A stretch of DNA of 64,000 nucleotides from Paenibacillus paeoniae (GCF_003388735.1 NZ_QUBQ01000004.1:310001-374000); one strand, 5' to 3'; numbered from the stretch's first letter, positions 17,499 through 28,030 are shown. Numbers and translations: made by a program. Notes: a model not told the origin generated them from the letters alone.

Positions 17499-18761
17499 TT
17501 AAAATGGACTCATGCCTGCAGTATTCACTTTCTCGCCTTCAATTGAAATTCCCATTTGAGTTGTAATTTTACGATAAAAGCCAACGCGACGACCGATACG
17601 ACTGTCGGTTTCGTCTAAATTGCCCTCCATATTACCGTTAATAATCATAATGGTAATGCCAAAGCCCTCCTGGGTTAACCCTTTAGAAATATCAGATTCA
17701 GAAGGCGTCCAGTTGCCAACCATCACATCATGAGCGGAGGGTTTTGGAGGCTGTGGTGTCATCCAGAACAGGATCGCCGTCATAAAGCCCAACTTGCCAT
17801 CATTCACAATAAGCTCAGGCTGCTGAAGAAGCTTATCCTTGGTGCCGTATATAATGCCGCTAATCAATCCGTAATTGTAGTTCCAACTCAGTTGAATCGG
17901 TCCACGTCCATGATAGGATTTGCCCTCAGCTGGCGGGAAGTTGTCATTTTCTTCAACATAATTGACAGTAGTGGTGTTAATATAGGATATTTCTTCATTC
18001 CAATACAATCCCCAAGCAAGCGGACCTCCAGGGGATGTTGGCATACCTCCGCCCGTTTCATGCGAAATATTGGCAAGAAAAGCTGCCAGCTCACGCTTTC
18101 GGTTCAAGTGGGACCCTTCTTTAATAAAGGAACCAAAATCGACCGTTTGCGATAGAATCGGAACTGTTTTATTTGAGGAGGTGTTAAAACTGGCATTTTG
18201 GTAGATGAGCGTTTCTGTCTTTGTTGCTTTATCTAATCGGAATACGCGACTATTGTTAGTATCATCTTGTCTGTATTCGACCTTATATTTGATATTAGCT
18301 ACATCCGTAACAGCAGCAATCAAGTTATTATAGGAATAATAGTCGGTTTGATCTGCATTGTAATTAGGATGATTAGCTGCAAACCCATGCCATTCCGGCG
18401 TGCCAATACGGTAAGGGAATAACTGCTCAAATTCCTCTTGTGACAGTGCACCTTGTACGGCGGCAACGGCGTTGTCAGGTGAAAATTGCGAATCTATCCC
18501 GCCCCATAATGATGTGACCTCGGCATCAGTAAGAACGCGGCTTGAGCCAGCAATGAATACATCTACTGCTTCCGATTCCACTTCGCTTCCTCCTCCAGCT
18601 TTCAATTCAGGCTCTTCAGATGAGATGCTTAATGGGGCTTGCCGTTCCATTTTCGCAGAATTACTAAAAAGATGTGATCCTAAATAGGCAAACAATAATA
18701 CGACAGGCAGTGCAATCGCGCTAATAAAAAGAATCTTCTTGCTTGTCATTTTCGTTTTCAT
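17499..18761 (-). CDS. GH19-type chitinase/lysozyme-like protein with N-terminal membrane anchor or signal
   Basis: 420 residues. The ATG at 18761 is chosen because GGAGG lies 6 nt before it; earlier in-frame starts overlap or precede that site. A hydrophobic stretch (about 9-31) is a signal peptide or anchor without a clear cleavage site. After a polar linker, the second half looks like glycoside hydrolase family 19: FLANISHETGGG carries the likely catalytic Glu, and GRGPIQLSWNYNYG is the family's substrate-binding signature. It probably cuts chitin or peptidoglycan outside the cell. It is transcribed alone. Confidence 0.85.
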   Translation of the reverse strand: MKTKMTSKKILFISAIALPVVLLFAYLGSHLFSNSAKMERQAPLSISSEEPELKAGGGSEVESEAVDVFIAGSSRVLTDAEVTSLWGGIDSQFSPDNAVAAVQGALSQEEFEQLFPYRIGTPEWHGFAANHPNYNADQTDYYSYNNLIAAVTDVANIKYKVEYRQDDTNNSRVFRLDKATKTETLIYQNASFNTSSNKTVPILSQTVDFGSFIKEGSHLNRKRELAAFLANISHETGGGMPTSPGGPLAWGLYWNEEISYINTTTVNYVEENDNFPPAEGKSYHGRGPIQLSWNYNYGLISGIIYGTKDKLLQQPELIVNDGKLGFMTAILFWMTPQPPKPSAHDVMVGNWTPSESDISKGLTQEGFGITIMIINGNMEGNLDETDSRIGRRVGFYRKITTQMGISIEGEKVNTAGMSPF

Positions 18762-18929
18762 GTTCATCCTCCAATTCTGGAAACCCAATCATAATTCCAA
18801 TTATAGTAAAAAGCAAAATGCTTTCCTATATGAGGGATCAACTATAATGGATAGCAAAGCCCCTTCTTTTCAGAACGAACGTCCGTAAAAAATACCAAAA
18901 GGTCATATCCGACATTAAATAGCCCCGAA

Positions 18930-18962
18930 ACAAAAAAATCGAGCCCCTTAGGAGGCTCAATT
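18930..18962 (-). terminator. Rho-independent terminator of the GIY-YIG gene
   Basis: On the minus strand, AAATTGAGCC and GGCTCGATTTTTTTG form a hairpin with a short loop and T-run, directly after the GIY-YIG stop. Confidence 0.85.
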
Positions 18963-18971
18963 TATATTGCG

Positions 18972-19328
18972 TTACTTATATAACACCTTATCTATATTGT
19001 ATTTGGCTTTTCGTTCGTTAATAATATAGGTTTCATAAATTTCTCTATGGACGGGATCCTCAACGATACAAACCTCGATTTTGGTAACTTCGTCCCTGTG
19101 GTTTTTCATGATGGATACCGAATCCTCAAAATGTTTTTTGATTCGAGGTCTTAGCTTTCGTGCTTTACCGACGAACAGGAGCTCATCTCGATCATTGTAG
19201 AACATGAAAATCCCCCCTGTTTCTCTTGAAATCAGGTGGAAATCTGTAAATCCATAAATATGACTTAACTGGGGCTCTTTCTGCTTGTGTATAGTGACAT
19301 CTGGCGTTGGAATTGTGATTTGTATCAT
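18972..19328 (-). CDS. Small GIY-YIG domain protein
   Basis: 118 residues, start at 19328 (an ATG two codons earlier lies too close to GGGAG). The core has the pattern GGIFMFYNDRDELLFVGKA, in which F-x-Y and the LLFVGKA strand correspond to the GIY-YIG pair, followed by KLRPRIKKHF with a conserved Arg. Members cut or bind branched or damaged DNA, as in the UvrC N-terminus; this stand-alone version is common in Bacilli and its role is not known. The Glu near the C-terminus (IYETYIINE) may be the metal ligand. Confidence 0.8.
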   Translation of the reverse strand: MIQITIPTPDVTIHKQKEPQLSHIYGFTDFHLISRETGGIFMFYNDRDELLFVGKARKLRPRIKKHFEDSVSIMKNHRDEVTKIEVCIVEDPVHREIYETYIINERKAKYNIDKVLYK

Positions 19329-19387
19329 GTGCATTCGCTCCCTTTTTACTGTCCATGCTCATTTGCATATCCTCTTATTATAACTGC

Positions 19388-19873
19388 TTATAGGGAAGAT
19401 GTCCTGCTTGACCTGATTAGCATACTGCTCGTTGGCGTTAGTATTAGAGCTTGCGCCCGAATAAATGCGTGTATCAGCTTTTGAGGAAACAAGGAGCCCG
19501 CTTCTTCATTCGGAAATAATGTTGTTTTCGTTGGGATACCAGGGTTCTTTTCCATAGCTTCTTGAAAAAGATTTACTTTGGTATGGTTGTCTGAAAGCAG
19601 AGCCCGCGCAGTCTCGATTTGAGTATCGGACAAGTCAATTCCCCATAGCTCGGAGGCTCCGTTCTCGGACATATATTTTAGAGAGTGCCCACTACCGCAA
19701 CCAATTTCCAAAACCTTTTTACCTGACAGATCGCCAAATAAGTGTAGTTCGTCTTCTGTGGGTAGAAATGGTCCGTAGATAGGAAGTGAAGATCTTCCGA
19801 AAAAACGCGGAGCTACAGCATCCCAACTTTTTTTGTTTGCTAATATAGAATCTTCTTTTATGGCTTCCAACAT
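19388..19873 (-). pseudogene. Truncated class I SAM-dependent methyltransferase
   Basis: The first 113 residues are a good methyltransferase N-terminus, with motif I KKVLEIGCGSGHSLKY and the acidic ribose-binding residue in LWGIDLS. After GIPT the sequence loses the expected motif II/III core and C-terminal half, and the frame ends after about 45 residues that do not look like the family. A neighbouring frame there reads EQYANQVKQDIFPISSYNK, which looks more natural, suggesting deletion plus frameshift. The start has GGAGGAAG 7 nt upstream. The protein is 161 residues against the usual 240-260, so activity is doubtful. Confidence 0.65.
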
Positions 19874-20044
19874 GTACTGCTTCCTCCCATACTAAATAGT
19901 TGTCACCAAATACATTCCACCGAAGGGGGGTATTATCCTTCCATTATTTCGAGTGAAACAAGCACATGTCCTTTACATCAAATTTCCCATCCAAAGATTA
20001 CATTCACTTCATCCTTTACCAAAATAAACTCTTACAGGATTTCT

Positions 20045-21148
20045 TCATCTATGCCGAACAGCCGTAAGTACTGCTCCTGCGTCTGTTGACTTGCCATAGA
20101 CGATCCAGCGATCAGAAATAAGCGGAAGAATCTGAGGCCCCTCTCCTGATATCCGCACCTCCGTTCCCTTCTCCAAATCAGCTAAATAAATGTCCGAGTC
20201 ATGAGGACCAGGTCCAACATCATGTGTAGATGAGCCATTTCGCTCGTCCATCCAGGCTACAAACTTACCATGAATGACAGGAGTGCGTTGATCCACAGCC
20301 AAATTAGTTACTTGAAGAGTCTTTTCTGTCACCGTGTCATAGACAAAAGCATTGCCTTTGTACGAACCGTTAAAAGCCTCCCACGTTATGAGATTGCCCG
20401 ACACTCGCGGAAGACCTTCCTTGTATGATTCGATTGCGATCGGAATCGTCTCGCCGGTTTCGATACGGTATAAATAAATGTCCGTATTATTCTCCGGCAA
20501 ATTCCCGCCCCCTCGCAATCCCCGTTTTGTCACATGACGACCGTCCTCCCAAACCACGTTGCCGGCATCGATGTCTGGATCTGTATGACCGCCGTCGCCC
20601 GATGTAATAGTCTTCTGCTCGCCTGTCTCGATATTATACAAAACGATCTGCCAATGAGTGGGATACTCTTTGACTGTATCGCTAGAGTTATCCATCCAAA
20701 CCATATAATTCTCCCAAATTCTCGGTTGGATTTGTGCCGATGAGTCCGTTGTCAGTTGCCGCTCTTCACCCGTGGACAGATTATAGAGAAATATATCAGC
20801 ATTCGCCTCATCGTAACTGCCAAGTTCGCCAATCGAAGTCTGTTCATTCCGCAAGTCCGACCAAACCACATAGTTGCCCGAAATGTCAAAGCCCGCTTCG
20901 TATTCCACGGAGATCGATGCCAATTGCTTATTGGTAGCCAGGTCGATTACCGTGAGTTTGTCATCACTCTTCGCCACCAGCCGATCTCCGTCCAGCGCGC
21001 CTCGCCAGCCATCCACCACACGCTCCTCCAATGGTTGAAAGGATTTTATTTTCTTAGGTTTTAACTTCTCTTGTGTTCCGCCAACTCCAGAAGAACATCC
21101 TATGCTAATTATGAAAATGACTATGACGATCAAATGTTTTGTTTTCAT
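20045..21148 (-). CDS. TolB-like beta-propeller lipoprotein
   Basis: 367 residues. The ATG at 21148 follows GGGGGGAG closely and begins a lipoprotein signal ending IISIGC (C18). The rest is repeated blades of the type NYVVWSDLRN..., DIFLYNLSTGEERQLT, NVVWEDGRH..., DIYLYRIETGE, FVAWMDERNG..., DIYLADLEKGTEVRIS, as in TolB/DPP-IV N-terminal propellers. About six blades are visible. It should be tethered on the outer face of the membrane, probably binding a protein or polysaccharide. It stands alone and its partner is unknown. Confidence 0.85.
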   Translation of the reverse strand: MKTKHLIVIVIFIISIGCSSGVGGTQEKLKPKKIKSFQPLEERVVDGWRGALDGDRLVAKSDDKLTVIDLATNKQLASISVEYEAGFDISGNYVVWSDLRNEQTSIGELGSYDEANADIFLYNLSTGEERQLTTDSSAQIQPRIWENYMVWMDNSSDTVKEYPTHWQIVLYNIETGEQKTITSGDGGHTDPDIDAGNVVWEDGRHVTKRGLRGGGNLPENNTDIYLYRIETGETIPIAIESYKEGLPRVSGNLITWEAFNGSYKGNAFVYDTVTEKTLQVTNLAVDQRTPVIHGKFVAWMDERNGSSTHDVGPGPHDSDIYLADLEKGTEVRISGEGPQILPLISDRWIVYGKSTDAGAVLTAVRHR

Positions 21149-21368
21149 AAGCTCCCCCCTACTTTTATATCGACGCTTTTTTTGCGCAAAAAGTTCCATT
21201 TCCTTACATCAATAATTTTTCATTTGGGTTGCTTTAATTAATAGCAGCTATTCTGGAATTTATTCCGGAGGATCAGCATGATGCTTTCACCAACTTCCCC
21301 CTCGTAATACCTACTCCCAGATAGGCCCCTCATGGTTTTATTGTTCTCCTGCAACTCCACAACGTTCC

Positions 21369-21440
21369 GTAATGAGACTAAATGCTTAATTTTAAAAAAG
21401 ATTTTAATAGTTATGCAGAGTGTATTTTAGGTCTCATTAC
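21369..21440. promoter_or_regulatory. Long inverted repeat upstream of the giant SLH gene
   Basis: GTAATGAGAC(-)TAAAT at 21369-21383 faces ATTTTAGGTCTCATTAC at 21424-21440, giving a 10-bp perfect stem plus four more pairs after one bulge, with a 40-nt A/T-rich loop. It lies 125-195 nt before the translation start. The rest of the 21149-21565 gap has no gene. A short hairpin TCTGGAATTTATTCCGGA lies at about 21252-21270, and a TATAAT at 21497-21502 has no convincing -35 partner. Confidence 0.55.
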
Positions 21441-21565
21441 TCTGTTTTTGGACGTCAATCCGTCTTCTTGTTTAGTTTTTGTCTATATCGTGTTTGTATA
21501 ATTAAAAATGGCGTTTTGTGTCAAATTTTGAATGCACAAATCTATCAAAAAAGGAGAGAAAAAAA

Positions 21566-24500
21566 TTGAAACAACATGGCTCACCTGGTAACAAGGGGTG
21601 GAGGCGCCTATTCAATCTTGGGTTAGCTCTCACCCTCGTGTTGTCCGGTCTGACGGTGACTGCGGCTCCTATGGCAAGCGCAGCCCCGCCAACTCCTGTT
21701 GCAGATTCATCCAAGACTTATGTCTCGATGAAAAATGCAGACTTTACCGTGTCCAATCCGATGATCGGAGACACCATAACCCGTACTAGCTCATCCCCAC
21801 CGACCGGAAGCAGTCTGGGACAGCTCGGCGGGCAGACTACAGCATGGCTGCAATACAATTATGGAAAATCAGCAGGAAGTTCTTACAACAATAACCAAAT
21901 AATAAACGAGCTTGGATTTCAGCAAGATAAGGTTCGTCTGGCTATACAGTCAGGTAATGCCTTCGGGAGCGTGTTCAACAAAGAGCGTATAACGCTTACG
22001 GACAATCGCTCGTTCAGCTCGTATTTCAGCTTCAAGATGCATGGAGGCTCACAGGCCGATGGCATTGTTTTTGTTATTCAGACCGCTTCCAACGAAGCTG
22101 GTGCGATTGGCGGGGGCCTTGGCTACTCCGGCGTCGGAAAAAGTATCGGCATTGAATACGATACCTACCGCAATGTCGGATCTGATGGCCTGGACCCGGT
22201 TAACCCGGTACGTAACGATCCGACGCCTATCGGCTCCAGCGCGAACACGCGGGCGTCCCATGTTGCACTCGACCTGAATGGCGATGTTGGCCATACGGTG
22301 CATAACCATGGCAAGGACATCGCAAATTTGGATTTGAAGCGCATGTCGCTGGCACAAACCGGTACTGAAGCGCAAGCCGATCCCTATAAGCAATTTCACT
22401 CCTGGATCGATTACAATGGTGTTACCAAAAAGTATGAAGTCTATCTGATTCGTGAAAACAATTCTGGTACATTCTACGCTCCAGTCATCAATGCAGATGG
22501 AACGATTCAAACAACCGGCACCGATCTGAATGCCCAAGTGGATACAGTGGAGCTTGGCGCATTTCCGAGCTTGAACGCACAAGGCAGACTTGTCGCGCCA
22601 TTGCAATCCGACGGAACAGAGTTCGAAATTAAGCCGATTATGGCGGATAAAAAGGATCTTGGCAGCAATCTGCTGCAGGATGACGTCTTTGTCGGCTTTA
22701 CAGCCGCAACCGGCGGAGCCAACCAATTCCATGACATCAATTCCTGGTATTTCAACAATTACAGCGGCTTGATCGTTCCTGGCACGGGTGCTCAATCGGT
22801 TGAACAGGCTCCGACAACCATCTCCATTTTAGGCAAAACGCCTTTAGTGGTGGACAGTAAAAACTATGATTTCCAAAAGGATGCAGCGTTTGGCAATCGG
22901 CCAAAAGGCAACACTCCTGTGACAGGCCCTACATCGGCTACAGGGCTAGCTGCAACTGAAGCCAACACAGAAGTACAAGCAGAAGTAAAGACGGCTGATG
23001 GAGAGAAAATTGCCGGTTATCCCGTTACCTTCTCGATGTACTATGTGGATTCCTACAGCACTGTCGGTATCGGCAGCGGACGGACGGAGGTTGCGGCCAA
23101 GCAGGTTGATGATGCAGATGTCTATTTGACTGCGGAAGGCGAAACTGTCAAAACCCGCACATTCGACCGTGATGGGACAGCTGTCACTTTCCGCGAGATT
23201 ACCGTACTTACGGATGCTAATGGCATTGCAAGAGTCAATCTGTGGAACCTTGGCAAATACCCGCATATTACAAACGTAAAAGCGAGTATTGGCGGGGAGT
23301 ATGAGGATAAGCGATACGGCGGAGGCAATTCCGACACAGCTGCGGTTTTATTCGCCAATCCAATCGCTCCAGTGATTAAGACGGCAGAGGTTGGTCCAGA
23401 CCGCCACACCGTTATCGTCAACATGGACAGCCCTACCGATTTCAACGACGATGACCGGGACGGTTTTTCGATCAAGCTTCCTACACCTCAAGGTGAAAAG
23501 GATATCCCTCTGAAAGTCATCGGCCACGGTAAAGACAAATATGGCATTGACGATCCATTCGTCCTTGTTCTGGAGATAGATCCAGATAGTCCGGCCTATC
23601 CGCCGGATCTGCCAACTGACTTTGTCATTCCGCCCAATACACCGCCATTGCTTTACTACGACAAAGACAAGGGTTCCATACAGGGTGCAGGCGAAGGCGG
23701 CGCTCCGCTGGACAGCTTCCCGGCTCCAGGAACACCTGACATTCCGGTAAACAACCGCTTTGCTCCTGAAAGCATTGAGGTTCTGAACAACATAGAGCGC
23801 AATACGGTTGAAGTGAAATTCCCGTCTGATGTTACAGCTTCGGCCAACGCTCTGGAAGCATTTGCACTTACGATCAACGATGGCATTAATCCGCCTGTAA
23901 AGCTTGATCTGAACAGCAGCAACGCCGCTCTTGTGGCAGGACAATCCGCTGACAAAATTCAGTTGGTGCTTGCAGACGGCACGCTTCCTGCGAATTGGAA
24001 CGGCCAAATTCCACTCAACGCAGTCATTTCCTTGTCTTACCAGGCAGAGAAATTAGATGAGGCTGACCGCATCAAAGACTCCAGCGACGAGCTTGGATCA
24101 TTCGTCAACGATCCGGTCACTAACCAGATGAAGCCGATTCAGGCAGTAGTCATTAATGATACAACGCGGGATAAAGTTCGTGTTGTATTCGCTCAGCCAC
24201 TGGATGCAGCAAGTGTCTTAAACAGTGTAAATGCATTTACCTTCACGCTGGAAGTGGACGGTCAATTCGAAACCGTTACAGCGACGAGCTCTGTTCTCGA
24301 CAGCACGGACTCCAGCGGCAAGACGATTGTATTCACGCTCGGCGAGGGCCTTCCGACGGATGGAATCCCAACGCTGCCTAGCGAGAACGCGCCGACGAAT
24401 ATTACCCTGCATTATGCAACGGGACAAGAAGATGAAGATGATGCGCTGATTGATGTCCGTGAGTCTGGACCAAACGGCCGCAGTCTGGGTTATCTAGTCG

Positions 24501-27500
24501 ACTTCCCGGTTGCTAACCAAATGACATTCGAACCAACGGCAGCGGCAGTTGGCAGCAACCCTAACCAGGTTATTATCAAATTCCCTGCTAACGTAGATGT
24601 CATCGGCCAGCCAGGCTTCGGCGTCCTAATTGGTGACACCGTTATACCAGCTGTTGTTGTATCCGGTTCAGGTTCCGATACGTTAACGCTGGAGCTGACG
24701 GACGACAAAGAAATTCCGCGCGGTGCAACCGCAGAGCTGGTGTACCAGCCAAGCGGCGGTGATATTGTGGATTCGGGGGACCCTTTGCGCGTACTTAATC
24801 CTCTAGGTTCACAAACAGGCGAATCGGGCGGCTTCCCTCTAAGCAACGTTTTTGTCACAATCGAAACGCCGCTTAACGAATGGGAAGGCAGCAAGCCCGT
24901 AACAGAAGTAACGGGTACGAGCGAGCCAGGCTCAACCCTAACTGTTGTAGTAAAAGATCCTAACAATGTACCACTAAGCGGTACAGTTGTCAGCGATCCG
25001 GATTCCGGCAACTGGGTATGGACGCCGGATACAGCGATCAGCGCGAACGGCGAATATACCGTAACCGCAACTGCTGAGGGCAAACTGAACACAAGTGCAA
25101 CGACAAATAGTTCATTTACGATGGACTCTTCCATTCCGATGGGCGGAAACATCAGCATTGTTGCCGGTCCTACCCGCAATGTTGGCGATGGAGAGACCCC
25201 TACGAAAGTGACCGTAACCGTAACCGACGATAACGGCAATCCAGTCCCAGGCGCCAAAGTGAGCTTCGATCGTGACGATGCTTCAGGCACGCCGAATGCG
25301 GGCGGCCGATTCGTGGACGAGGACGGCAATCCGGTTACAGAGGTTACGACCGGCCCGGACGGCAAAGCCATTATTTATTACGAGTCCCCTGACCTTACCG
25401 GAAAGACTGAAAACCAGGAAATCGTCGTAACAGCTTCCGTCTTTGACGTTCCACGCGAAGTCAGCGGAACGACGACGATCAAGATCACATTTGATCCGCC
25501 TAAATTAAAGGGGAAAATTACAGAGACAGACAACTCAGGCGTGACACACCCCGTTGCAGGCAAATCCATTATTGTAAGGGGCCAGAACGGTTCCATTGTG
25601 GCTACGATTGAAACGGACGAGAACGGGGAGTACGAATTCCTCATTCCGAGCAAACAAGACTATACCATTGAGTACAGCAAACCCGTAAGTGATGGTAAAA
25701 AGATTACTTACAAGCAGCGTGCCCTGATTGACAAACCGCTAAGAGGCGATGGAACGGACGAGGTTACAGCCAATAAAACTGTTGCAGGCGTCATTGGCAG
25801 CAAAGATTCCGAAGGTGCGCTGCATCTGATCGACTTTGCAGCGATTGGCAATGGACTGAGCCAGCCAACATTTGTCGTCTACCTGAAGAAAGACAACGAA
25901 TACGTGAACGCCAGCGATCCAAAAGGCGCGCTGCTGGCCAATCCAACGGAAGCGGATGGCTTCCAGATTGACGAGAACGGGCTATTTATTGCAGATGGCC
26001 TACCGCAAGAAAATGATACGTATCAGCTAGAAATTCGCTATTACTACGATGTTAAGGACGGTTCGGGCAATGTCATCAATCGACCGTACTTGATTATCAA
26101 CAGCAAGAGTAACGGGGAACTGCCTACAGCCAAGGTACAGGCATCCGGTGAAATGAACATTAGTGAAGAGCTGATTGATCCTTTTGGAAGCATTACGAAT
26201 TCGGCTACCGGCAAACTGATTGATGACCGCAGCGTCACAGTTAGGCTATGGTTCGCCGATACAGCACGCAATGCTGCCAACGGCATTACGCCAGGTCCGG
26301 TAACACTGCCTGCATTGCCAGGCTTCCCGCCACAAAATAATGCCAGCCCGATACAGATCGTGACGGAAGGGTTCTATGCGTGGATGGTCTACGCAGACAG
26401 CGACTATTATATTACGGCTGAAGCGAGCGGCTACTATCCGTATGACAGCCGTTACGATAAAGCGCCGCACCCGGAAAGCTCTACTTACATCGAGAATGGC
26501 AAGATGGCGATTAAAGTTGAGCGCTCTATCGTGCAATTCGATTTCGTAATGACGCCTAGACCAGGCAGTGTTGGAGTCGAACCTTCCACTCCTGAGATAC
26601 CGGAGAAACCAGAGAAACCAGAGACACCGGAATCCGGGAACGGTGAATTGACCGTCAACTTGCAGACGGACCGATCTATTCATCAAGAGTCCTCCGAGAG
26701 CAAGATTACAGTGTTGTATAAGAACATGTCCGGTGCAGACCTGAAAGAAGGGCAAATCCGGGTAACACTGCCAGAAGGCGTGAAGGTCATCAGCGCTGAT
26801 GGCGGCACCGTGCTTGCAGGTGCAATTGTATGGAATGTGAAAGATGTAAAAGCAGATACATCCGGAAACTTCCAAATCGTGCTTCAATGGCCTACGCTCG
26901 GTGATCAAGAGCAGGAACGCCAAGTGACCCTTAAAGTCGAATTCGTAAACAGTGACGAAACGGTAACGGGTGGGACGGAGTTATCCTCCACCATTAAGCT
27001 GCTCGTCTACTCCGACCGTGCAGGCAACCTGGTTCGTGAACGCTACATTTTGGGCTATCCGGACGGCACCTTCAAGTCCGAGAAGCTGCTGCTTCGTGCA
27101 GAGTTGGCAGCTATTATAGCGAGAATGATTGGCGAATACGACAGCGAAGCGAAGTCGTATACCGACGTACCTGCAAACTTCTGGGCTGCAGGCTATATTA
27201 ACACAGTTACGAAATACAAGATTTTCGAGGGCAGTGCGGATGGTAAGTTCCGTCCGAACGATCCCGTTAGCCGAGCTGAGCTCGCAACGGTCATGACCCG
27301 CTATCTGAAGCTCGAAACAGGCAAGCCGATTGAGCTTCACTTCTCGGACGTCAAGGCCGGACACTGGGCGGCTCCAGCGATCGAATCGCTATATCGCAAC
27401 GGTATGATTACCGGCTACTCCAACGGCTCGTTCAAGCCTGAAAGCGGCATTGTACGTTCCGAAGCCGTAACGCTGATTAACCGTATGCTCTATCGCGGTC

Positions 27501-27661
27501 CGTTAACGGGCGCAGGCCAAACATGGCCAGATGTTCCAACTTCTTATTGGGCATTCGGACAAATCGAGGATGCATCCGTATCCCACGAATCGTTCAGAAA
27601 AGAAGTAGACGGCAAGACAGTTGAAGTGTTTGTAAGAAAGATTGAAGACCAAGTGAAATAA
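21566..27661 (+). CDS. Giant SLH-anchored surface protein with L-type lectin and Ig-like domains
   Basis: 2031 residues with a TTG start at 21566, chosen because AAGGAGAG lies 7 nt upstream and it begins a good signal peptide (MKQHGSPGNKGWRRLFNLGL..., cleavage near MASA). An upstream in-frame ATG at 21518 has no site. In order: a bacterial L-type lectin-like domain (about 40-420, with SIGIEYDTYRN and HSWIDYNG); SwmB/Ig-like repeats (about 610-1110); a Big_13-like domain (about 1110-1190); an invasin-type Big_1 domain (about 1195-1310); a CarboxypepD_reg-like domain (about 1315-1400); a P/E/K linker; a DUF11-like domain; and three SLH motifs (about 1820-2000) binding pyruvylated wall polymer. 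It is probably a major surface adhesin. A partial copy of its SLH end lies at 45448-45822. Confidence 0.92.
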   Translation: MKQHGSPGNKGWRRLFNLGLALTLVLSGLTVTAAPMASAAPPTPVADSSKTYVSMKNADFTVSNPMIGDTITRTSSSPPTGSSLGQLGGQTTAWLQYNYGKSAGSSYNNNQIINELGFQQDKVRLAIQSGNAFGSVFNKERITLTDNRSFSSYFSFKMHGGSQADGIVFVIQTASNEAGAIGGGLGYSGVGKSIGIEYDTYRNVGSDGLDPVNPVRNDPTPIGSSANTRASHVALDLNGDVGHTVHNHGKDIANLDLKRMSLAQTGTEAQADPYKQFHSWIDYNGVTKKYEVYLIRENNSGTFYAPVINADGTIQTTGTDLNAQVDTVELGAFPSLNAQGRLVAPLQSDGTEFEIKPIMADKKDLGSNLLQDDVFVGFTAATGGANQFHDINSWYFNNYSGLIVPGTGAQSVEQAPTTISILGKTPLVVDSKNYDFQKDAAFGNRPKGNTPVTGPTSATGLAATEANTEVQAEVKTADGEKIAGYPVTFSMYYVDSYSTVGIGSGRTEVAAKQVDDADVYLTAEGETVKTRTFDRDGTAVTFREITVLTDANGIARVNLWNLGKYPHITNVKASIGGEYEDKRYGGGNSDTAAVLFANPIAPVIKTAEVGPDRHTVIVNMDSPTDFNDDDRDGFSIKLPTPQGEKDIPLKVIGHGKDKYGIDDPFVLVLEIDPDSPAYPPDLPTDFVIPPNTPPLLYYDKDKGSIQGAGEGGAPLDSFPAPGTPDIPVNNRFAPESIEVLNNIERNTVEVKFPSDVTASANALEAFALTINDGINPPVKLDLNSSNAALVAGQSADKIQLVLADGTLPANWNGQIPLNAVISLSYQAEKLDEADRIKDSSDELGSFVNDPVTNQMKPIQAVVINDTTRDKVRVVFAQPLDAASVLNSVNAFTFTLEVDGQFETVTATSSVLDSTDSSGKTIVFTLGEGLPTDGIPTLPSENAPTNITLHYATGQEDEDDALIDVRESGPNGRSLGYLVDFPVANQMTFEPTAAAVGSNPNQVIIKFPANVDVIGQPGFGVLIGDTVIPAVVVSGSGSDTLTLELTDDKEIPRGATAELVYQPSGGDIVDSGDPLRVLNPLGSQTGESGGFPLSNVFVTIETPLNEWEGSKPVTEVTGTSEPGSTLTVVVKDPNNVPLSGTVVSDPDSGNWVWTPDTAISANGEYTVTATAEGKLNTSATTNSSFTMDSSIPMGGNISIVAGPTRNVGDGETPTKVTVTVTDDNGNPVPGAKVSFDRDDASGTPNAGGRFVDEDGNPVTEVTTGPDGKAIIYYESPDLTGKTENQEIVVTASVFDVPREVSGTTTIKITFDPPKLKGKITETDNSGVTHPVAGKSIIVRGQNGSIVATIETDENGEYEFLIPSKQDYTIEYSKPVSDGKKITYKQRALIDKPLRGDGTDEVTANKTVAGVIGSKDSEGALHLIDFAAIGNGLSQPTFVVYLKKDNEYVNASDPKGALLANPTEADGFQIDENGLFIADGLPQENDTYQLEIRYYYDVKDGSGNVINRPYLIINSKSNGELPTAKVQASGEMNISEELIDPFGSITNSATGKLIDDRSVTVRLWFADTARNAANGITPGPVTLPALPGFPPQNNASPIQIVTEGFYAWMVYADSDYYITAEASGYYPYDSRYDKAPHPESSTYIENGKMAIKVERSIVQFDFVMTPRPGSVGVEPSTPEIPEKPEKPETPESGNGELTVNLQTDRSIHQESSESKITVLYKNMSGADLKEGQIRVTLPEGVKVISADGGTVLAGAIVWNVKDVKADTSGNFQIVLQWPTLGDQEQERQVTLKVEFVNSDETVTGGTELSSTIKLLVYSDRAGNLVRERYILGYPDGTFKSEKLLLRAELAAIIARMIGEYDSEAKSYTDVPANFWAAGYINTVTKYKIFEGSADGKFRPNDPVSRAELATVMTRYLKLETGKPIELHFSDVKAGHWAAPAIESLYRNGMITGYSNGSFKPESGIVRSEAVTLINRMLYRGPLTGAGQTWPDVPTSYWAFGQIEDASVSHESFRKEVDGKTVEVFVRKIEDQVK

Positions 27662-27670
27662 GTGCAAACA

Positions 27671-27713
27671 AAAGAACCTGATTGGCGACTGAGCCGATCA
27701 GGTTCTTTTTGTA
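27671..27713 (+). terminator. Rho-independent terminator of the giant SLH gene
   Basis: AAAGAACCTGAT pairs with ATCAGGTTCTTTTT across a 12-nt loop, 9 nt past the stop. Confidence 0.92.
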
Positions 27714-27724
27714 TTTAAAATCAT

Positions 27725-28012
27725 TTAAACACTGAATTCCAACATACGTTCAATTACCTCTCGAAATCCCCTTAATGAGTACTCATCCCTGAAAGTAAAG
27801 TCTCGATTAGTATCTATTGATTGAAGTTCATTTTCATATTTTTCAATTGTTTCTTATCGTCTCTTTTCAGCATAATCTGCTTCTCTTTGCATTGGACCTA
27901 ATCAAAATCTCCATTTTACAAATAGCTCAGTTGGAATGCCTAACTCTTTTGCTCCAGCCCATTGATCCATAAATCTTTCAAAGACTAATTCGTTACGATA
28001 ACCGACTCCTAG
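27725..28012 (-). pseudogene. Decayed gene of unknown family
   Basis: On the minus strand one frame reads protein-like sequence (RFMDQWAGAKELGIPTEL, QREADYAEKRR, FRDEYSLRGFREVIERMLEF) interrupted by at least two in-frame stops and lacking a start. It ends at a TAA at 27725-27727. The family was not recognised. It fills most of the gap between the giant SLH gene and the permease gene. Confidence 0.6.
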
Positions 28013-28030
28013 CAGCTACTAAACTAACAT

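Noticed and set aside
24490..25371. Long minus-strand frame rich in S, T, V and P opposite the giant SLH gene
   Set aside because: It mirrors the codon bias of the real plus-strand gene; no start signal or domain was seen.
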